Source: an uncultured Clostridia bacterium (lineage in GTDB: Bacteria > Bacillota > Clostridia > Oscillospirales > Acutalibacteraceae). Taken from it: 64,000 bases of DNA. Every line of letters starts with the position of its first letter. Within the stretch, counting starts at the first letter, position 1. The notes under the pieces were generated by a model that saw nothing but the letters and a program-made list of their open reading frames with translations, searched no databases and was not told where the DNA came from. This document shows positions 41,691 through 52,145 of this stretch, piece by piece. Location: NCBI GenBank assembly GCA_947584595.1, contig CANPWP010000001.1:1-64000 (forward strand). Reading direction: 5' to 3'. The position numbers and the translations under genes are program-made.

Positions 41691-42518
41691 TCAAGCACGG
41701 GACTCAAAATAAGCACAGATTGATTCTATCCTTGTTCCCCCGGAATAATTACTGCATATCATCGGTACTATTGAGCCAAATTGATGTTGTCTTGCCTTTG
41801 TATATAGTGCGGACGCAAAATATATATCAGACAGCTCCGCAGGTTTTATCGTTTCAAATTTATTTGGCATTTTAAAGTGATACCTAAAATAAATTGCTCC
41901 GTTTTGTGCGGTTTTGGGGCATGATGATGTTAAAGTAATTGCCTGATTTTTGATAGGCAGTCTTTCATTAATAGTACAAGGTGCAATTAAAAAATCACAA
42001 TTTTCAATACAGTCAACAGTATTACAAATTATAGGTGAAATACCTGTTTCCTCTAAAATCAGTTCCGAAACCTTTGCGTACAGTTCTTTGTTATTAGAAA
42101 TGACCTTAGCCTCAGGGCAGTATTTTAACAAATGAATAAGATAATCTGAATTTTCTCCGTCAATATCATAAAAGCAAACATTCAAATTCTGCGGGTTTTC
42201 TATCTTACCAAGCACATACAAAGCCATATTTGTGCAAAGTCTTTGATTAAATTCCTGAGATTCAAACCGCTTATATCCCATATTTTCAGGAAGCTCAAGA
42301 TACTCTGAACAAAGGAGATGATTCCTTTGAACTCCTACAATTTTATCTATTTCATTCCAGTTGATTTTACCCGTTCTGTTTATGTACTCAATGTGTCTGA
42401 GGGTAACTCCTCTTACCTGCTTTATATCTGTTTTAATTTTATTTCCTTTAATATGATTAAATAATTTTTTAAACCATAAATTTTCTGTTTTTTGGGTAAC
42501 CGTCAACGCTGTCAACAT
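41691..42518 (-). CDS. Conserved hypothetical protein
   Basis: 275 aa intact ORF; no confident family call. Confidence 0.6.
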   Translation of the reverse strand: MLTALTVTQKTENLWFKKLFNHIKGNKIKTDIKQVRGVTLRHIEYINRTGKINWNEIDKIVGVQRNHLLCSEYLELPENMGYKRFESQEFNQRLCTNMALYVLGKIENPQNLNVCFYDIDGENSDYLIHLLKYCPEAKVISNNKELYAKVSELILEETGISPIICNTVDCIENCDFLIAPCTINERLPIKNQAITLTSSCPKTAQNGAIYFRYHFKMPNKFETIKPAELSDIYFASALYTKARQHQFGSIVPMICSNYSGGTRIESICAYFESRA

Positions 42519-42583
42519 AAAAAAGCCTCCTGCATATATCTATAAAAATTTATATGCAAAAGGCTTTGATTTAATTATTAAAT

Positions 42584-43957
42584 TTAACCCGGAAATTCCG
42601 ACATCGGATTATATCTTTCTCCGTAATATCTGCATTCAAAATGGAGGTGCGGACCTGTTGATTCTCCCGTCGAACCGACTGTGCCAATAACTTGTCCGGC
42701 AGATACATAGTCTCCGATAGATACAGACACAGAGGTAAGATGAGCATAAATTGTAGCTTTACCGTTGCCGTGGTCAATCCAGACATAGTTTCCATATCCG
42801 CCGCCGCAACCGCAACTTCCGCTTTTACCCCAGTTATGTACACATCCCGTATTGGCTGAAATCACCGTTCCAGATGCAGCGGCAATAACATTTGAACCCA
42901 TTATTCCGCCGCCTGCAATATCAATTGCTCCGTGGTTATATGAACCTCTGTCTTCATTCCATTCTGATGTAAGGTAATAATATCCCGGACAAGGCCATAC
43001 ATAACCTCCGCTTGAATCAGGCGTGCTATAATTTAAATCGGTATTGCCGCCGGACGAGTCACCGCCATCTGAATTATTTTTATTTTCATCAGGGTCATCT
43101 GAAGAAACGTTATTTTGCTCATTTTTCTTTTTCTCTTCTTCAGCTTCCTGCTGTTTCTTTTTTTCAGCCTCTTCAGCGGCTTTTTGTGCTTCATAATAAT
43201 CCTGAATCTGTTTTTCAACATCTGACTTTTCAGCAGATGTATTTGAAATATTTGCAATTAAAGATTCGCTTTCTGTATATAAAGTATCAAGCAGCTTTTC
43301 ATTTTCGTCAAGAAGGTCCTGAAGCTCCTGCTGATCGGCAGTCAATTCTTCTTCAACCTTTTTAAGCTCTGCTTTATTGCTCTCCAATTGCTTTTTGTCA
43401 GCAGAAATCTTTTCCAGTTTTCCTTTAATTTCGTTAATTAAATTAGAGTCATAAGCTGATAATGTTTTTACCAGTTCAAGTTTATCAAGGAAATCGGAAA
43501 AATTCTTTGCACCGAAAATAATTTCCAGATCGGAAGCCCCGCCTGACATATAAATAGTTCTGATACGGCTTTTGAGGGTTTCCATCTGAATTTTTATATC
43601 CTCATTGCCTTTATCAATATCCTTTTGCAGCTTTGTAATATTTTTATCGAGCTCATCACTTTTGCTGTGATTAAGAGAAAGTTGTTCGCTTAAAACTCCG
43701 ATTTTTTTTACAAGAGCATCGCTGTAGGCCTCTTTTTCAGATATATTTTCCTTTGTATTATTAAGAATATTCTGATACTCTGCGTCTTGCTCTTCAAGTC
43801 TTGCAAGCTGTTCCTCAAGGGAATCTATATCATCAGCAGCAAAAGTACCAAGAATCGTACCAAAACATATAATGCAGACAAACAAAACTGCGGCAATTAT
43901 CTTTTTTGCCATCCGTCCCCCAATTCCTTTCATTATAATTTCAAAAAGATTTACCAA
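42584..43957 (-). CDS. Coiled-coil M23 peptidase (EnvC/murein hydrolase activator-like)
   Basis: Signal peptide, long coiled coil, GYGNYVWIDHGNGKATIYAHLTSVSVSIGDYVSAGQVIGTVGSTGESTGPHLHFE; adjacent to ftsX. Confidence 0.88.
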   Translation of the reverse strand: MVNLFEIIMKGIGGRMAKKIIAAVLFVCIICFGTILGTFAADDIDSLEEQLARLEEQDAEYQNILNNTKENISEKEAYSDALVKKIGVLSEQLSLNHSKSDELDKNITKLQKDIDKGNEDIKIQMETLKSRIRTIYMSGGASDLEIIFGAKNFSDFLDKLELVKTLSAYDSNLINEIKGKLEKISADKKQLESNKAELKKVEEELTADQQELQDLLDENEKLLDTLYTESESLIANISNTSAEKSDVEKQIQDYYEAQKAAEEAEKKKQQEAEEEKKKNEQNNVSSDDPDENKNNSDGGDSSGGNTDLNYSTPDSSGGYVWPCPGYYYLTSEWNEDRGSYNHGAIDIAGGGIMGSNVIAAASGTVISANTGCVHNWGKSGSCGCGGGYGNYVWIDHGNGKATIYAHLTSVSVSIGDYVSAGQVIGTVGSTGESTGPHLHFECRYYGERYNPMSEFPG

Positions 43958-44856
43958 CCCAAAATTTCATTTCCTTCTTTTTTCAGATATTTACGAATTG
44001 ATATAAATCCTCCTAATGCACCAATCAGCATACCAGCAATTACAAACGCCCCTGCAACAATGGCTATAACATTTTGAATGGGAATCGGGGTAATCGGAAT
44101 AATATTTGTGATTACCTCCATAATTCCGTTATATAAAAAGTATAGCAAACCCGTTGAAAGAACTGCTGAAATCAAACCCATAAGCATACCTTCAATTACA
44201 AAGGGGATCCTGACAAAAGAGTTTGTTGCACCGACAGATTTCATAATACTTATTTCAAATCTGCGTGAATACATTGTCATTCTTATTGTGTTGGAAACAA
44301 TAAACAACGATATTACAGTAAGCGCCAAAATTATCCAAAGGCTTACTGTTGTTACAAGATTATTAATGCTTGTAAGTCTTTCTGCAATTTCGCTTCTGTT
44401 GCTTACAGAGTCTACCCCATCGATAGCGGTAATTTGAGAAACGGTCTGGGCATACTTTGATAAGTCTACCATAGAGATGTGATAAGCGTCAGGTAAGGGG
44501 TTGTCATCTCCCTGAAGATTTGCAAATATCTCTTCACCTAAAACATCTTCATATTCTTTAAATGCGTCTTCCTTTGAATAAAATTCAACTGTTGACACAT
44601 TACTTAACTTTTCTAAATCTCTTCCAATATAAGCTGCCTCTACGTTAGAGACATCATCTTTTAAATATACGGTTGTTTCGTTTGAATCTCCAACTGATTC
44701 CACAACTCTTGCCACGTTCATTGAAAGCAACACGGCAGAACCTGTGAGAACCAGGCACGATATCAACACACAAACAGAAGCGATACTCATAATGCGGTTA
44801 TTCCACACATTTTTTACGCCTTCTTTTATTAAATAGCCGAAGCCGCTTATACCCAT
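43951..44856 (-). CDS. ftsX: Cell division protein FtsX
   Basis: FtsX-type permease topology; adjacent to ftsE; overlaps the M23 gene start. Confidence 0.92.
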   Translation of the reverse strand: MGISGFGYLIKEGVKNVWNNRIMSIASVCVLISCLVLTGSAVLLSMNVARVVESVGDSNETTVYLKDDVSNVEAAYIGRDLEKLSNVSTVEFYSKEDAFKEYEDVLGEEIFANLQGDDNPLPDAYHISMVDLSKYAQTVSQITAIDGVDSVSNRSEIAERLTSINNLVTTVSLWIILALTVISLFIVSNTIRMTMYSRRFEISIMKSVGATNSFVRIPFVIEGMLMGLISAVLSTGLLYFLYNGIMEVITNIIPITPIPIQNVIAIVAGAFVIAGMLIGALGGFISIRKYLKKEGNEILGW

Positions 44857-44875
44857 ATTAATTATCCTTTCGTTA

Positions 44876-45610
44876 CTACTTCAATGATTCGTCCAATAAT
44901 AAATCTTCATGCCTTACAAGAAGATCTTCTTCTGTAACATCATCATCTGCCGCCGAATCACCTACAACTCTTCCTCGGTCGAGTTCTATAACTCTTTTAT
45001 GAAAATGGCGGACAAGGTCGTGTTCGTGTGTTACTACAAGTATAGTAGTTCCCTGACTGTTTATTTCATTTAAAAGTTCAATAATTTCATAAGACATTTC
45101 AGGGTCTATATTACCTGTGGGCTCGTCTGCAATGATAATTTCAGGATTATTTACAAGCGCCCTTGCAAGACTCACCCTCTGCTGTTCCCCGCCGGAAAGC
45201 TCTGATGGTCTGCTTTTTGCTTTATTTTTCAATCCTACAAGATCTAAAATATAGGGAACTCTCTTTTTTATGGTGGATTGCTTTGCGCCGATCGCTCTCA
45301 TGGCAAATGCGACATTATCAAAAACATTCATCTTATCAATAAGGCGGAAATCCTGAAATACTATTCCCATATGACGCCTTAAATACGGCACCTGACGCCT
45401 TTTCATATTAGACAGCTTTTTGCCGTTTACAATAATTTCTCCACTTGTTGCTTCTTCCTCGTGCATAATCAGCTTTAAAAATGTACTCTTACCTGCACCG
45501 GAAGCTCCCACTATAAATACAAATTCACCTTTATCAACAGAAAGGCTGACATTATTTAATGCGTGTGTGCCTGATGAATAGTTTTTGCATACATTGATAA
45601 ATTCTATCAT
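44876..45610 (-). CDS. ftsE: Cell division ATP-binding protein FtsE
   Basis: Walker A GASGAGKST, signature LSGGEQQRVSLARA, IIADEPTGNIDP. Confidence 0.94.
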   Translation of the reverse strand: MIEFINVCKNYSSGTHALNNVSLSVDKGEFVFIVGASGAGKSTFLKLIMHEEEATSGEIIVNGKKLSNMKRRQVPYLRRHMGIVFQDFRLIDKMNVFDNVAFAMRAIGAKQSTIKKRVPYILDLVGLKNKAKSRPSELSGGEQQRVSLARALVNNPEIIIADEPTGNIDPEMSYEIIELLNEINSQGTTILVVTHEHDLVRHFHKRVIELDRGRVVGDSAADDDVTEEDLLVRHEDLLLDESLK

Positions 45611-45911
45611 CGTTTCACCTTCATTTTATAAATTGAAACTAATACTGAACACAGAATGAAAAAGGGATAAAATTTGGGCAAATACTTTGCTACGAATTGA
45701 TGCCGTAACGCAGAAAACCCTGTGTTTTTTCGGAACAGAAGTATAAACAAATTGGAAAAACTGTTTATATATGTTTTTACTTATTGTTCAGTATAAGTGC
45801 TAAATTTTGGAAATAAGCTCTAAATACCATAAATCGCCTTGCACACACATATTCATAAAGAAGATGTATGCAAGGCGAATTATATTTCTAAAACGAACTT
45901 CACCTAAATCT

Positions 45912-46994
45912 TTAGTACTTTGTAGGAGTTGCAGTAAGATACTTTTTAACCATAAGAGCTACCTTGAATACAATAGCATCCTCAAATTCTCTTAAATCAA
46001 GACCTGTTAATTTTTTAATTTTCTCAAGTCTGTAAACTAAAGTATTTCTGTGAACAAAAAGCTTTCTTGATGTCTCGGAAACATTCAGGTTGTTTTCAAA
46101 AAACTTCTGAATTGTAAATAAAGTTTCCTGGTCAAGACTTTCAATAGAGCCCTTTTTGAAAACTTCCCTAAGGAACATTTCACATAATGTTGTAGGAAGC
46201 TGATAAACAAGGCGGGCTATACCTAAGTTATCATAGCTTACAATTGTACGTTCCGTATCAAATACCTTGCCAACCTCAAGGGCAACCTGAGCTTCTTTAA
46301 ATGATTTTGCCAGATCCTTGATACCTGTAACTATAGTACCTATACCAACTACACAGTGTGTGTAAAACTCACTTGACAATGTGTCAACAATTGATGAAGC
46401 AAGCTTTTCAAGGTCTTTACTTTCAATAATAGGTTTAATCTCTTTAACAAGTGCTATTTCAAGTTCATTAATATTAATTACAAAGTCCTTTGTTTTATCA
46501 GGAAAAAGATTCTGAATTATATCATATGCAGAAACTTCTGTCTTAGCAGTTATTTTAATTAAAAAGCAAACCCTTGTTACTTCACTGTTAAAATGAAGTT
46601 CCCTTGCCTTTAAATAGATATCACCCGGCAAAATATTATCAAGAATTACGTTTTTGATAAAATTACTCCTGTCAAATTTTTCGTCATAATACTGTTTAAT
46701 ACTGCTCAGTGAAATAGACAACAGCTGAGCATAACGCTGAGCATAATCATCATTTCCGGATACAAAAACTGCATACTCGGATTTTGAATTACCGAAGGAC
46801 TTGTAAGTATAGCCGTTGATCACAAACGGAACCGATGAACTGAGAGTCTCAGAATTTACGCTTTCGTTCACTTCTCCGATTTTTCCAAGTTCTGAACAAG
46901 CTATAACAACAGATGTTTCGTCTATTACGCCAATTGTTCTATCAATAGCGTCCTTCATTTGATGAATGATACCCTGAAATAATCTGTTAGACAT
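45912..46994 (-). CDS. PucR/CdaR-family transcriptional regulator
   Basis: C-terminal HTH NLNVSETSRKLFVHRNTLVYRLEKIKKLTGLDLREFEDAIVFKVALM. Confidence 0.85.
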   Translation of the reverse strand: MSNRLFQGIIHQMKDAIDRTIGVIDETSVVIACSELGKIGEVNESVNSETLSSSVPFVINGYTYKSFGNSKSEYAVFVSGNDDYAQRYAQLLSISLSSIKQYYDEKFDRSNFIKNVILDNILPGDIYLKARELHFNSEVTRVCFLIKITAKTEVSAYDIIQNLFPDKTKDFVININELEIALVKEIKPIIESKDLEKLASSIVDTLSSEFYTHCVVGIGTIVTGIKDLAKSFKEAQVALEVGKVFDTERTIVSYDNLGIARLVYQLPTTLCEMFLREVFKKGSIESLDQETLFTIQKFFENNLNVSETSRKLFVHRNTLVYRLEKIKKLTGLDLREFEDAIVFKVALMVKKYLTATPTKY

Positions 46995-47213
46995 GATTTT
47001 ACCTCATTCCTAAATAAGCTTAGTTAGCCTTATTTATTTTAATAATTATTTAAATTTGAATATAAAAATACATTATATTTTACATATATTCATTTTACAC
47101 AAAAACAAATAAAAAATCAACCTCTATTTACAAAAATCATTAAATTTTTTTATAGATTATGCCGAATCTTTTTTATTTTCTCCTTTTAAAAACAAAACAT
47201 CTATAAAAAACAA

Positions 47214-47237
47214 CCCCGTAATTTAAAAATTACGGGG
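47214..47237 (-). terminator. Terminator downstream of the ABC ATPase gene
   Basis: ccccgtaattt-ttaaattacgggg with U-tract on the - strand. Confidence 0.75.
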
Positions 47238-47257
47238 AGAAGATTGCTGAATAATTA

Positions 47258-48376
47258 TCAGTTTGTAATTGTCTGTTCTGTTTCTTTATCAAAAATATGA
47301 ATTCTGTTAAGATCAAGACCAACCTTGATATTGTCACCCGGTTTTGCGTTTGAAGCAGGGTCAACACGAGCCGTAAGCGGAACTCCTGAAATATTGAGAT
47401 ACAGATAAATTTCTGCACCCATAAGCTCTGTTACGTCAACATTAGCTGTAATTATACCGTTGCCGTCAGCAAGTTTATCAAGAAATTCGGGTTCATCGTG
47501 AACATGCTCAGGTCGAATGCCGAATACAACTTCTTTGCCGTTGTAAGCGTCAAGAACGTTGTCCTTGTTCTTTGACTGAGGCAGTTTAATTTCATACTGG
47601 TCAAATTTAAGATAGAAGTCGCTATCCTTTTTCACAAGTGTTGCGTCAATAAAGTTCATCTGAGGTGAACCGATGAATCCTGCAACGAATTCATTACAAG
47701 GCATATCATAAAGGTTTTGAGGAGTATCAACCTGCTGAATGAAACCGTCTTTCATTACAACAATTCTTGTACCCATTGTCATAGCTTCTGTCTGGTCATG
47801 AGTTACATAAATGAATGTTGTGCCGAGTCTCTGATAAATTCTTGAAATTTCTGTTCTCATCTGAGCACGGAGTTTTGCGTCAAGGTTTGAGAGAGGTTCG
47901 TCAAGTAAAAACACCTTAGGATCACGAACAATGGCACGGCCTAAAGCAACACGCTGTCTTTGACCGCCAGAAAGAGCCTTTGGCTTTCTGTCAAGATATT
48001 GCTCTATGCCGAGGATTCTTGCAGCTTCTTCTACTCTTCTTTTGATTTCTTCTTTTGGAGTTTTCCTCAGTTTTAAACCAAATGCCATATTGTCATATAC
48101 TGTCATATGAGGATAAAGAGCATAGTTCTGGAATACCATTGCGATATCTCTATCCTTAGGAGCAATATCGTTAGCAAGCTTATCTCCGATATAAAGCTCA
48201 CCCTTTGAAATATCCTCCAAACCGGCAATCATTCTGAGAGTTGTCGATTTACCGCATCCTGACGGTCCTACAAGAATAATAAATTCCTTATCTTGGATTT
48301 CCAAATTGAAATCTGTTACAGCCGTAACACCACCGTCATAGATTTTGTAAATATGTCTTAAAGATACATTTGCCAT
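47258..48376 (-). CDS. Carbohydrate-importer ABC ATPase (MsmX/UgpC family)
   Basis: GPSGCGKSTTLRMIAGLE, LSGGQRQRVALGRAIVRDP, TOBE-like C-terminus FGIRPEHV. Confidence 0.92.
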   Translation of the reverse strand: MANVSLRHIYKIYDGGVTAVTDFNLEIQDKEFIILVGPSGCGKSTTLRMIAGLEDISKGELYIGDKLANDIAPKDRDIAMVFQNYALYPHMTVYDNMAFGLKLRKTPKEEIKRRVEEAARILGIEQYLDRKPKALSGGQRQRVALGRAIVRDPKVFLLDEPLSNLDAKLRAQMRTEISRIYQRLGTTFIYVTHDQTEAMTMGTRIVVMKDGFIQQVDTPQNLYDMPCNEFVAGFIGSPQMNFIDATLVKKDSDFYLKFDQYEIKLPQSKNKDNVLDAYNGKEVVFGIRPEHVHDEPEFLDKLADGNGIITANVDVTELMGAEIYLYLNISGVPLTARVDPASNAKPGDNIKVGLDLNRIHIFDKETEQTITN

Positions 48377-48546
48377 TTACTAAAAACCTCCTATTGTTGC
48401 GCAAAATACATTGCTTCAAATTTTAGTATGTCATTAGTTTACCACATTTTGCTTACGTTTACCACTATTAAATCAACTAAACTTTTGACTAAGATTTTAT
48501 GTATTATTTCTAAGCGAATAAAAACCGTCCCCTATTTTAATGCATT

Positions 48547-49254
48547 TTACACAAAAAACATCTGTTGTTTTTCGCAGTCCTCAAGTTCTCTTGATTGACC
48601 CGGGTCAAGTAAATTATCCAATTCCAATTTACCTATGGAAATTCTTTTTAGGTACTCGACCTTCAGACCGCAGCACAAAAACATTTTTTTCACCTGATGA
48701 AATTTTCCCTCGCAAATACTTACATAAGCAGATTTTCCGTCTTCGCAAATTTCAATCTTTGCAGGCAAACATTCCGTTCCGTCTTTAAACACAATCCCCT
48801 GTTCAAATTTTTTCTTTGTTTCTTCTGTTACAGGCTTGTCCAATTTTGCAAAATATTTTTTATATACTTTTTTATTGGGCGACATTATCCTGTGGGCAAA
48901 ATCGCCGTCATCCGTAATTATCATCAAGCCCTCTGTATCTTTATCAAGCCTGCCTGCAACAAAAAGTCCCTGCCTTTTAAGCATTTCAGGCAACAAATCA
49001 ATAACGGTTTTTTCTTTTTTATCTTTGCTGGCGCTCAAAACTCCAGCAGGCTTATTCATCATTATATATAAATGCTTTTTAAAAACAAGTTTTTCTCCGT
49101 TTATTTCAATAATATCCTTTTCAGGGTCAGCCTTTTGGGAACTGTCAATACAAACAATTCCGTTAATCAAAACCGACTTGCCTTTTAACAACTTGTGCAC
49201 TTGTTTTCTGCTTCCGAAATTTTGAGATGCCAGTATTTTATCTATTCTTTCCAT
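48547..49254 (-). CDS. Pseudouridine synthase, RsuA family
   Basis: S4 domain start, MMNKPAGVLSASKD, GRLDKDTEGLMIITDDG. Confidence 0.92.
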   Translation of the reverse strand: MERIDKILASQNFGSRKQVHKLLKGKSVLINGIVCIDSSQKADPEKDIIEINGEKLVFKKHLYIMMNKPAGVLSASKDKKEKTVIDLLPEMLKRQGLFVAGRLDKDTEGLMIITDDGDFAHRIMSPNKKVYKKYFAKLDKPVTEETKKKFEQGIVFKDGTECLPAKIEICEDGKSAYVSICEGKFHQVKKMFLCCGLKVEYLKRISIGKLELDNLLDPGQSRELEDCEKQQMFFV

Positions 49255-49260
49255 AAAATC

Positions 49261-49749
49261 TTAAATCAGCGGACTATAGTCCACGCCGTACTCCTTTGTT
49301 CCTATATGACCGCCTATTACACATTCTTTATATATAAGCAAGGTAACATAGTATTCATTCCCGTTTTTATCATAATTATTCAATTTATAAATATTTCTTT
49401 TTACCGTTAGACCTTTATAGTTACTTAAGTCAAGCCCGATTTTTTTCTGAAGTTCGTTGTACTTTGTGTATGTTTCATTAAAAAAAGACGGAATAACAAC
49501 CTCATCGCTTACAAGTGATGTTTCGTCTGCTTCGAGTCCGAACTGCTTTAAAAACTCAATTTCCTTAGAGCTGTCCTGCACTTGAAGAGAAAATTCTCCA
49601 AGCTCGTCACAAGTTGCGCTTTGGGGCATTTTTGTTCCGTTTATATATAAAACTATCAGTATTACTGCCATAACGCATAACACTAACAGCCCTATAAGCA
49701 AATATTTTTTCCATTGTTCTTTAATTTCACCGATTGCAAAGATAAACAT
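49261..49749 (-). CDS. Hypothetical membrane-anchored protein (DUF4830-like)
   Basis: N-terminal TM helix; FLKQFGLEADETSLVSDEVVIPSFFNETYTKYNELQKKIGLDLSNYKG. Confidence 0.6.
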   Translation of the reverse strand: MFIFAIGEIKEQWKKYLLIGLLVLCVMAVILIVLYINGTKMPQSATCDELGEFSLQVQDSSKEIEFLKQFGLEADETSLVSDEVVIPSFFNETYTKYNELQKKIGLDLSNYKGLTVKRNIYKLNNYDKNGNEYYVTLLIYKECVIGGHIGTKEYGVDYSPLI

Positions 49750-49804
49750 CCTGTCACCCTTTCATAAATATAAATATGCAAAGGGACAAAGTAAAATGTT
49801 TAAT

Positions 49805-50455
49805 TTACAAAACTATATCAAGAATTTCCAAAGGTTTATTTATAAAAATTTTTGCACCGTGTTTTTCCATTAACGACTTTTCTCCGTAGCCGTAAGACGC
49901 TCCGATAAAATCAATACCTGTCAGCCTTGCTCCCTCCGCGTCAAAATAAGTATCTCCTATCAAAACGATTCTGTCAGTCATTTTGCCGCCTAATCGGTTT
50001 ACGGCATATGGAATTAAATCCTCTTTTTCTTTTCTTGAGCCGTCCTTTGAAGAACCGCAGACAACATTAAAATATTTTGTTATGTTTAAAATATCGCATG
50101 CCTTTTTCGCAAAAACTTCATATTTTGAAGAACATACGCTCATTAAAATATTATTTTTATTGAGAGTTTTTAATACCTCTTCCATTCCCTCATAAAGACG
50201 ATTTTTCTTTATTCCTTCGGTTTTGTAGAACTGCTTATAAATTGCAACACCTTTTTCACATTCATCTTCATCAAGACCGCAGAGATTTTTTAAAGTGTTT
50301 ATAAGCGGAGGTCCTAAGTATTTTGAATAGTCTGATAAATCGGGAACAGGCTTCCCCATTTTCTCAATTGTTTTTTCAAGACTCAGCCTTACACCTTCTG
50401 CACTTTGACTTAATGTTCCGTCAAAATCAAAAAGCACATAATCATATTCAGCCAT
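49805..50455 (-). CDS. HAD-superfamily hydrolase (phosphoglycolate phosphatase-like)
   Basis: VLFDFDGTLSQS, VCSSKYEVFAKK, IGDTYFDAEGA; start trimmed to MAEYDY. Confidence 0.9.
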   Translation of the reverse strand: MAEYDYVLFDFDGTLSQSAEGVRLSLEKTIEKMGKPVPDLSDYSKYLGPPLINTLKNLCGLDEDECEKGVAIYKQFYKTEGIKKNRLYEGMEEVLKTLNKNNILMSVCSSKYEVFAKKACDILNITKYFNVVCGSSKDGSRKEKEDLIPYAVNRLGGKMTDRIVLIGDTYFDAEGARLTGIDFIGASYGYGEKSLMEKHGAKIFINKPLEILDIVL

Positions 50456-50840
50456 TAAATTTTTCCTCCGCTTTTTTACGGAAACTCTCACTTTTTACGC
50501 TGACTCTTGTATGAGTTCCTCTTGCAATTTCACCTTTTTTATCTTCTGCATAAACGCTGAAATAAAACATTCTGCCGTCAATTTTTTCAAGCACAGCCGT
50601 TGCACAAATTTCAGCTCCGATAGGCGTTGGGCTTGTATGCTCAATCGAAATGTTTGTTCCTACTGTTGTAAAAATATTTTCAAGTCCCTTTTGAGCAAGC
50701 TCACACGCTGCATTTTCCATTAAGGCGACAACCAACGGTGTTGCAAGAACTCTCAAACTTCCGCTTCCTATATTGCAGGCAAGCATATCCTCTTTAACTA
50801 CTGCTTTTTTTGTTATTTTGTCTCCGATATTTAATGACAT
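50448..50840 (-). CDS. Hotdog thioesterase (FlK-like)
   Basis: ATPLVVALMENAACELAQKGL, VGTNISIEHTSPTPIGAEI. Confidence 0.85.
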   Translation of the reverse strand: MSLNIGDKITKKAVVKEDMLACNIGSGSLRVLATPLVVALMENAACELAQKGLENIFTTVGTNISIEHTSPTPIGAEICATAVLEKIDGRMFYFSVYAEDKKGEIARGTHTRVSVKSESFRKKAEEKFNG

Positions 50841-50991
50841 ATTGAAATTCCCTTTCAAAATTTATTGTTTATATTTCTTTGATATGTTATAATAAATAAT
50901 AAATTTATCGTTATTTGCTAAACCACATTTATTAATATACAGCAAAAAACATTTTAAGGCAAATAAATTTTTTATGCAAGGAGTTTTTAAA

Positions 50992-52086
50992 TTGAAATTA
51001 GGTATAGTAGGATTGCCAAATGTAGGAAAAAGTACACTTTTTAACGCAATTACTAACGCAGGCGCTCAATCTGCAAACTATCCGTTTTGCACAATTGAGC
51101 CAAATATCGGTGTTGTAGCTGTTCCCGATAAGCGACTTGACAAGCTGGCTGAAATGTATCAGCCTGAAAAAGTCACACCTGCAACTATTGAATTTGTAGA
51201 TATTGCAGGTCTTGTAAAGGGAGCTTCAAAAGGTGAAGGTTTGGGCAACAAATTTTTGTCAAATATCCGTGAATGTGACGCCATTGTTCATGTTGTGAGA
51301 TGTTTTGAAAATGATGATATAATCCATGTTGAAGGCAGTGTTGACCCTGCAAGGGACATTGAAACAATTAATTTTGAGCTTATTCTTTCTGATGTTGAAA
51401 TACTTGAAAGAAAAATTGATAAAACCAAAAAAATGATTAAAGGAGATAAAAAATATCAGAGAGATTTAGATTTTTATAACCGTGTTCTTAATATTTTAAA
51501 CGAAGGTAAATCTGCAAGAAGCGTGGAATGTAGTGAAGAGGAAGAAAAGCTGTTATCAGAAGTTGCTCTGCTTTCAAACAAGCCGATCATTTATGCCGCA
51601 AATATGAGTGATGAAGATTTTTCAAGCGGTATCGATAAAAATGAACATTTCAAAAAGGTTAAAAAAATCGCAAAGGAAGAAAAAGCGGCAGTTTTACCAA
51701 TCTGTGCACAGCTTGAAGCTGAAATTGTTGAAATGGATAAGGAAGAAAAAGAACTCTTCCTTGCTGATATGGGACTTGAACAGTCAGGCCTTGACAGACT
51801 TATTAAAGAATGTTACTCGCTCTTAGGATTAATTTCTTACTTAACCGCCGGTAAGCCTGAAGTAAGAGCTTGGACTATAAAAAAAGGTACAAAAGCTCCT
51901 CAGGCGGCAGGTAAAATCCATACAGACTTTGAGCGTGGCTTTATTAGAGCAGAGGTTATATCCTTTGAGGATTTAATTGCAAACGGAAGTATGTCCTCTG
52001 CAAAAGAAAAAGGTCTTGTCAGAAGCGAAGGCAAAGAGTACGTTATGAAAGACGGCGACATTGTTCTATTTAGATTTAATGTATAA
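50992..52086 (+). CDS. ychF: Ribosome-binding ATPase YchF
   Basis: [53 protein letters not shown] start with aaggag RBS. Confidence 0.95.
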   Translation: MKLGIVGLPNVGKSTLFNAITNAGAQSANYPFCTIEPNIGVVAVPDKRLDKLAEMYQPEKVTPATIEFVDIAGLVKGASKGEGLGNKFLSNIRECDAIVHVVRCFENDDIIHVEGSVDPARDIETINFELILSDVEILERKIDKTKKMIKGDKKYQRDLDFYNRVLNILNEGKSARSVECSEEEEKLLSEVALLSNKPIIYAANMSDEDFSSGIDKNEHFKKVKKIAKEEKAAVLPICAQLEAEIVEMDKEEKELFLADMGLEQSGLDRLIKECYSLLGLISYLTAGKPEVRAWTIKKGTKAPQAAGKIHTDFERGFIRAEVISFEDLIANGSMSSAKEKGLVRSEGKEYVMKDGDIVLFRFNV

Positions 52087-52103
52087 CAAATGAGTCAAAA
52101 AAT

Positions 52104-52144
52104 AAAACCGACTGGACATTTCATAAAAATTTCCAGCCGGTTTT
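52104..52144. terminator. Bidirectional terminator
   Basis: aaaaccgactgga...tccagccggtttt. Confidence 0.75.
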
Positions 52145-52145
52145 A

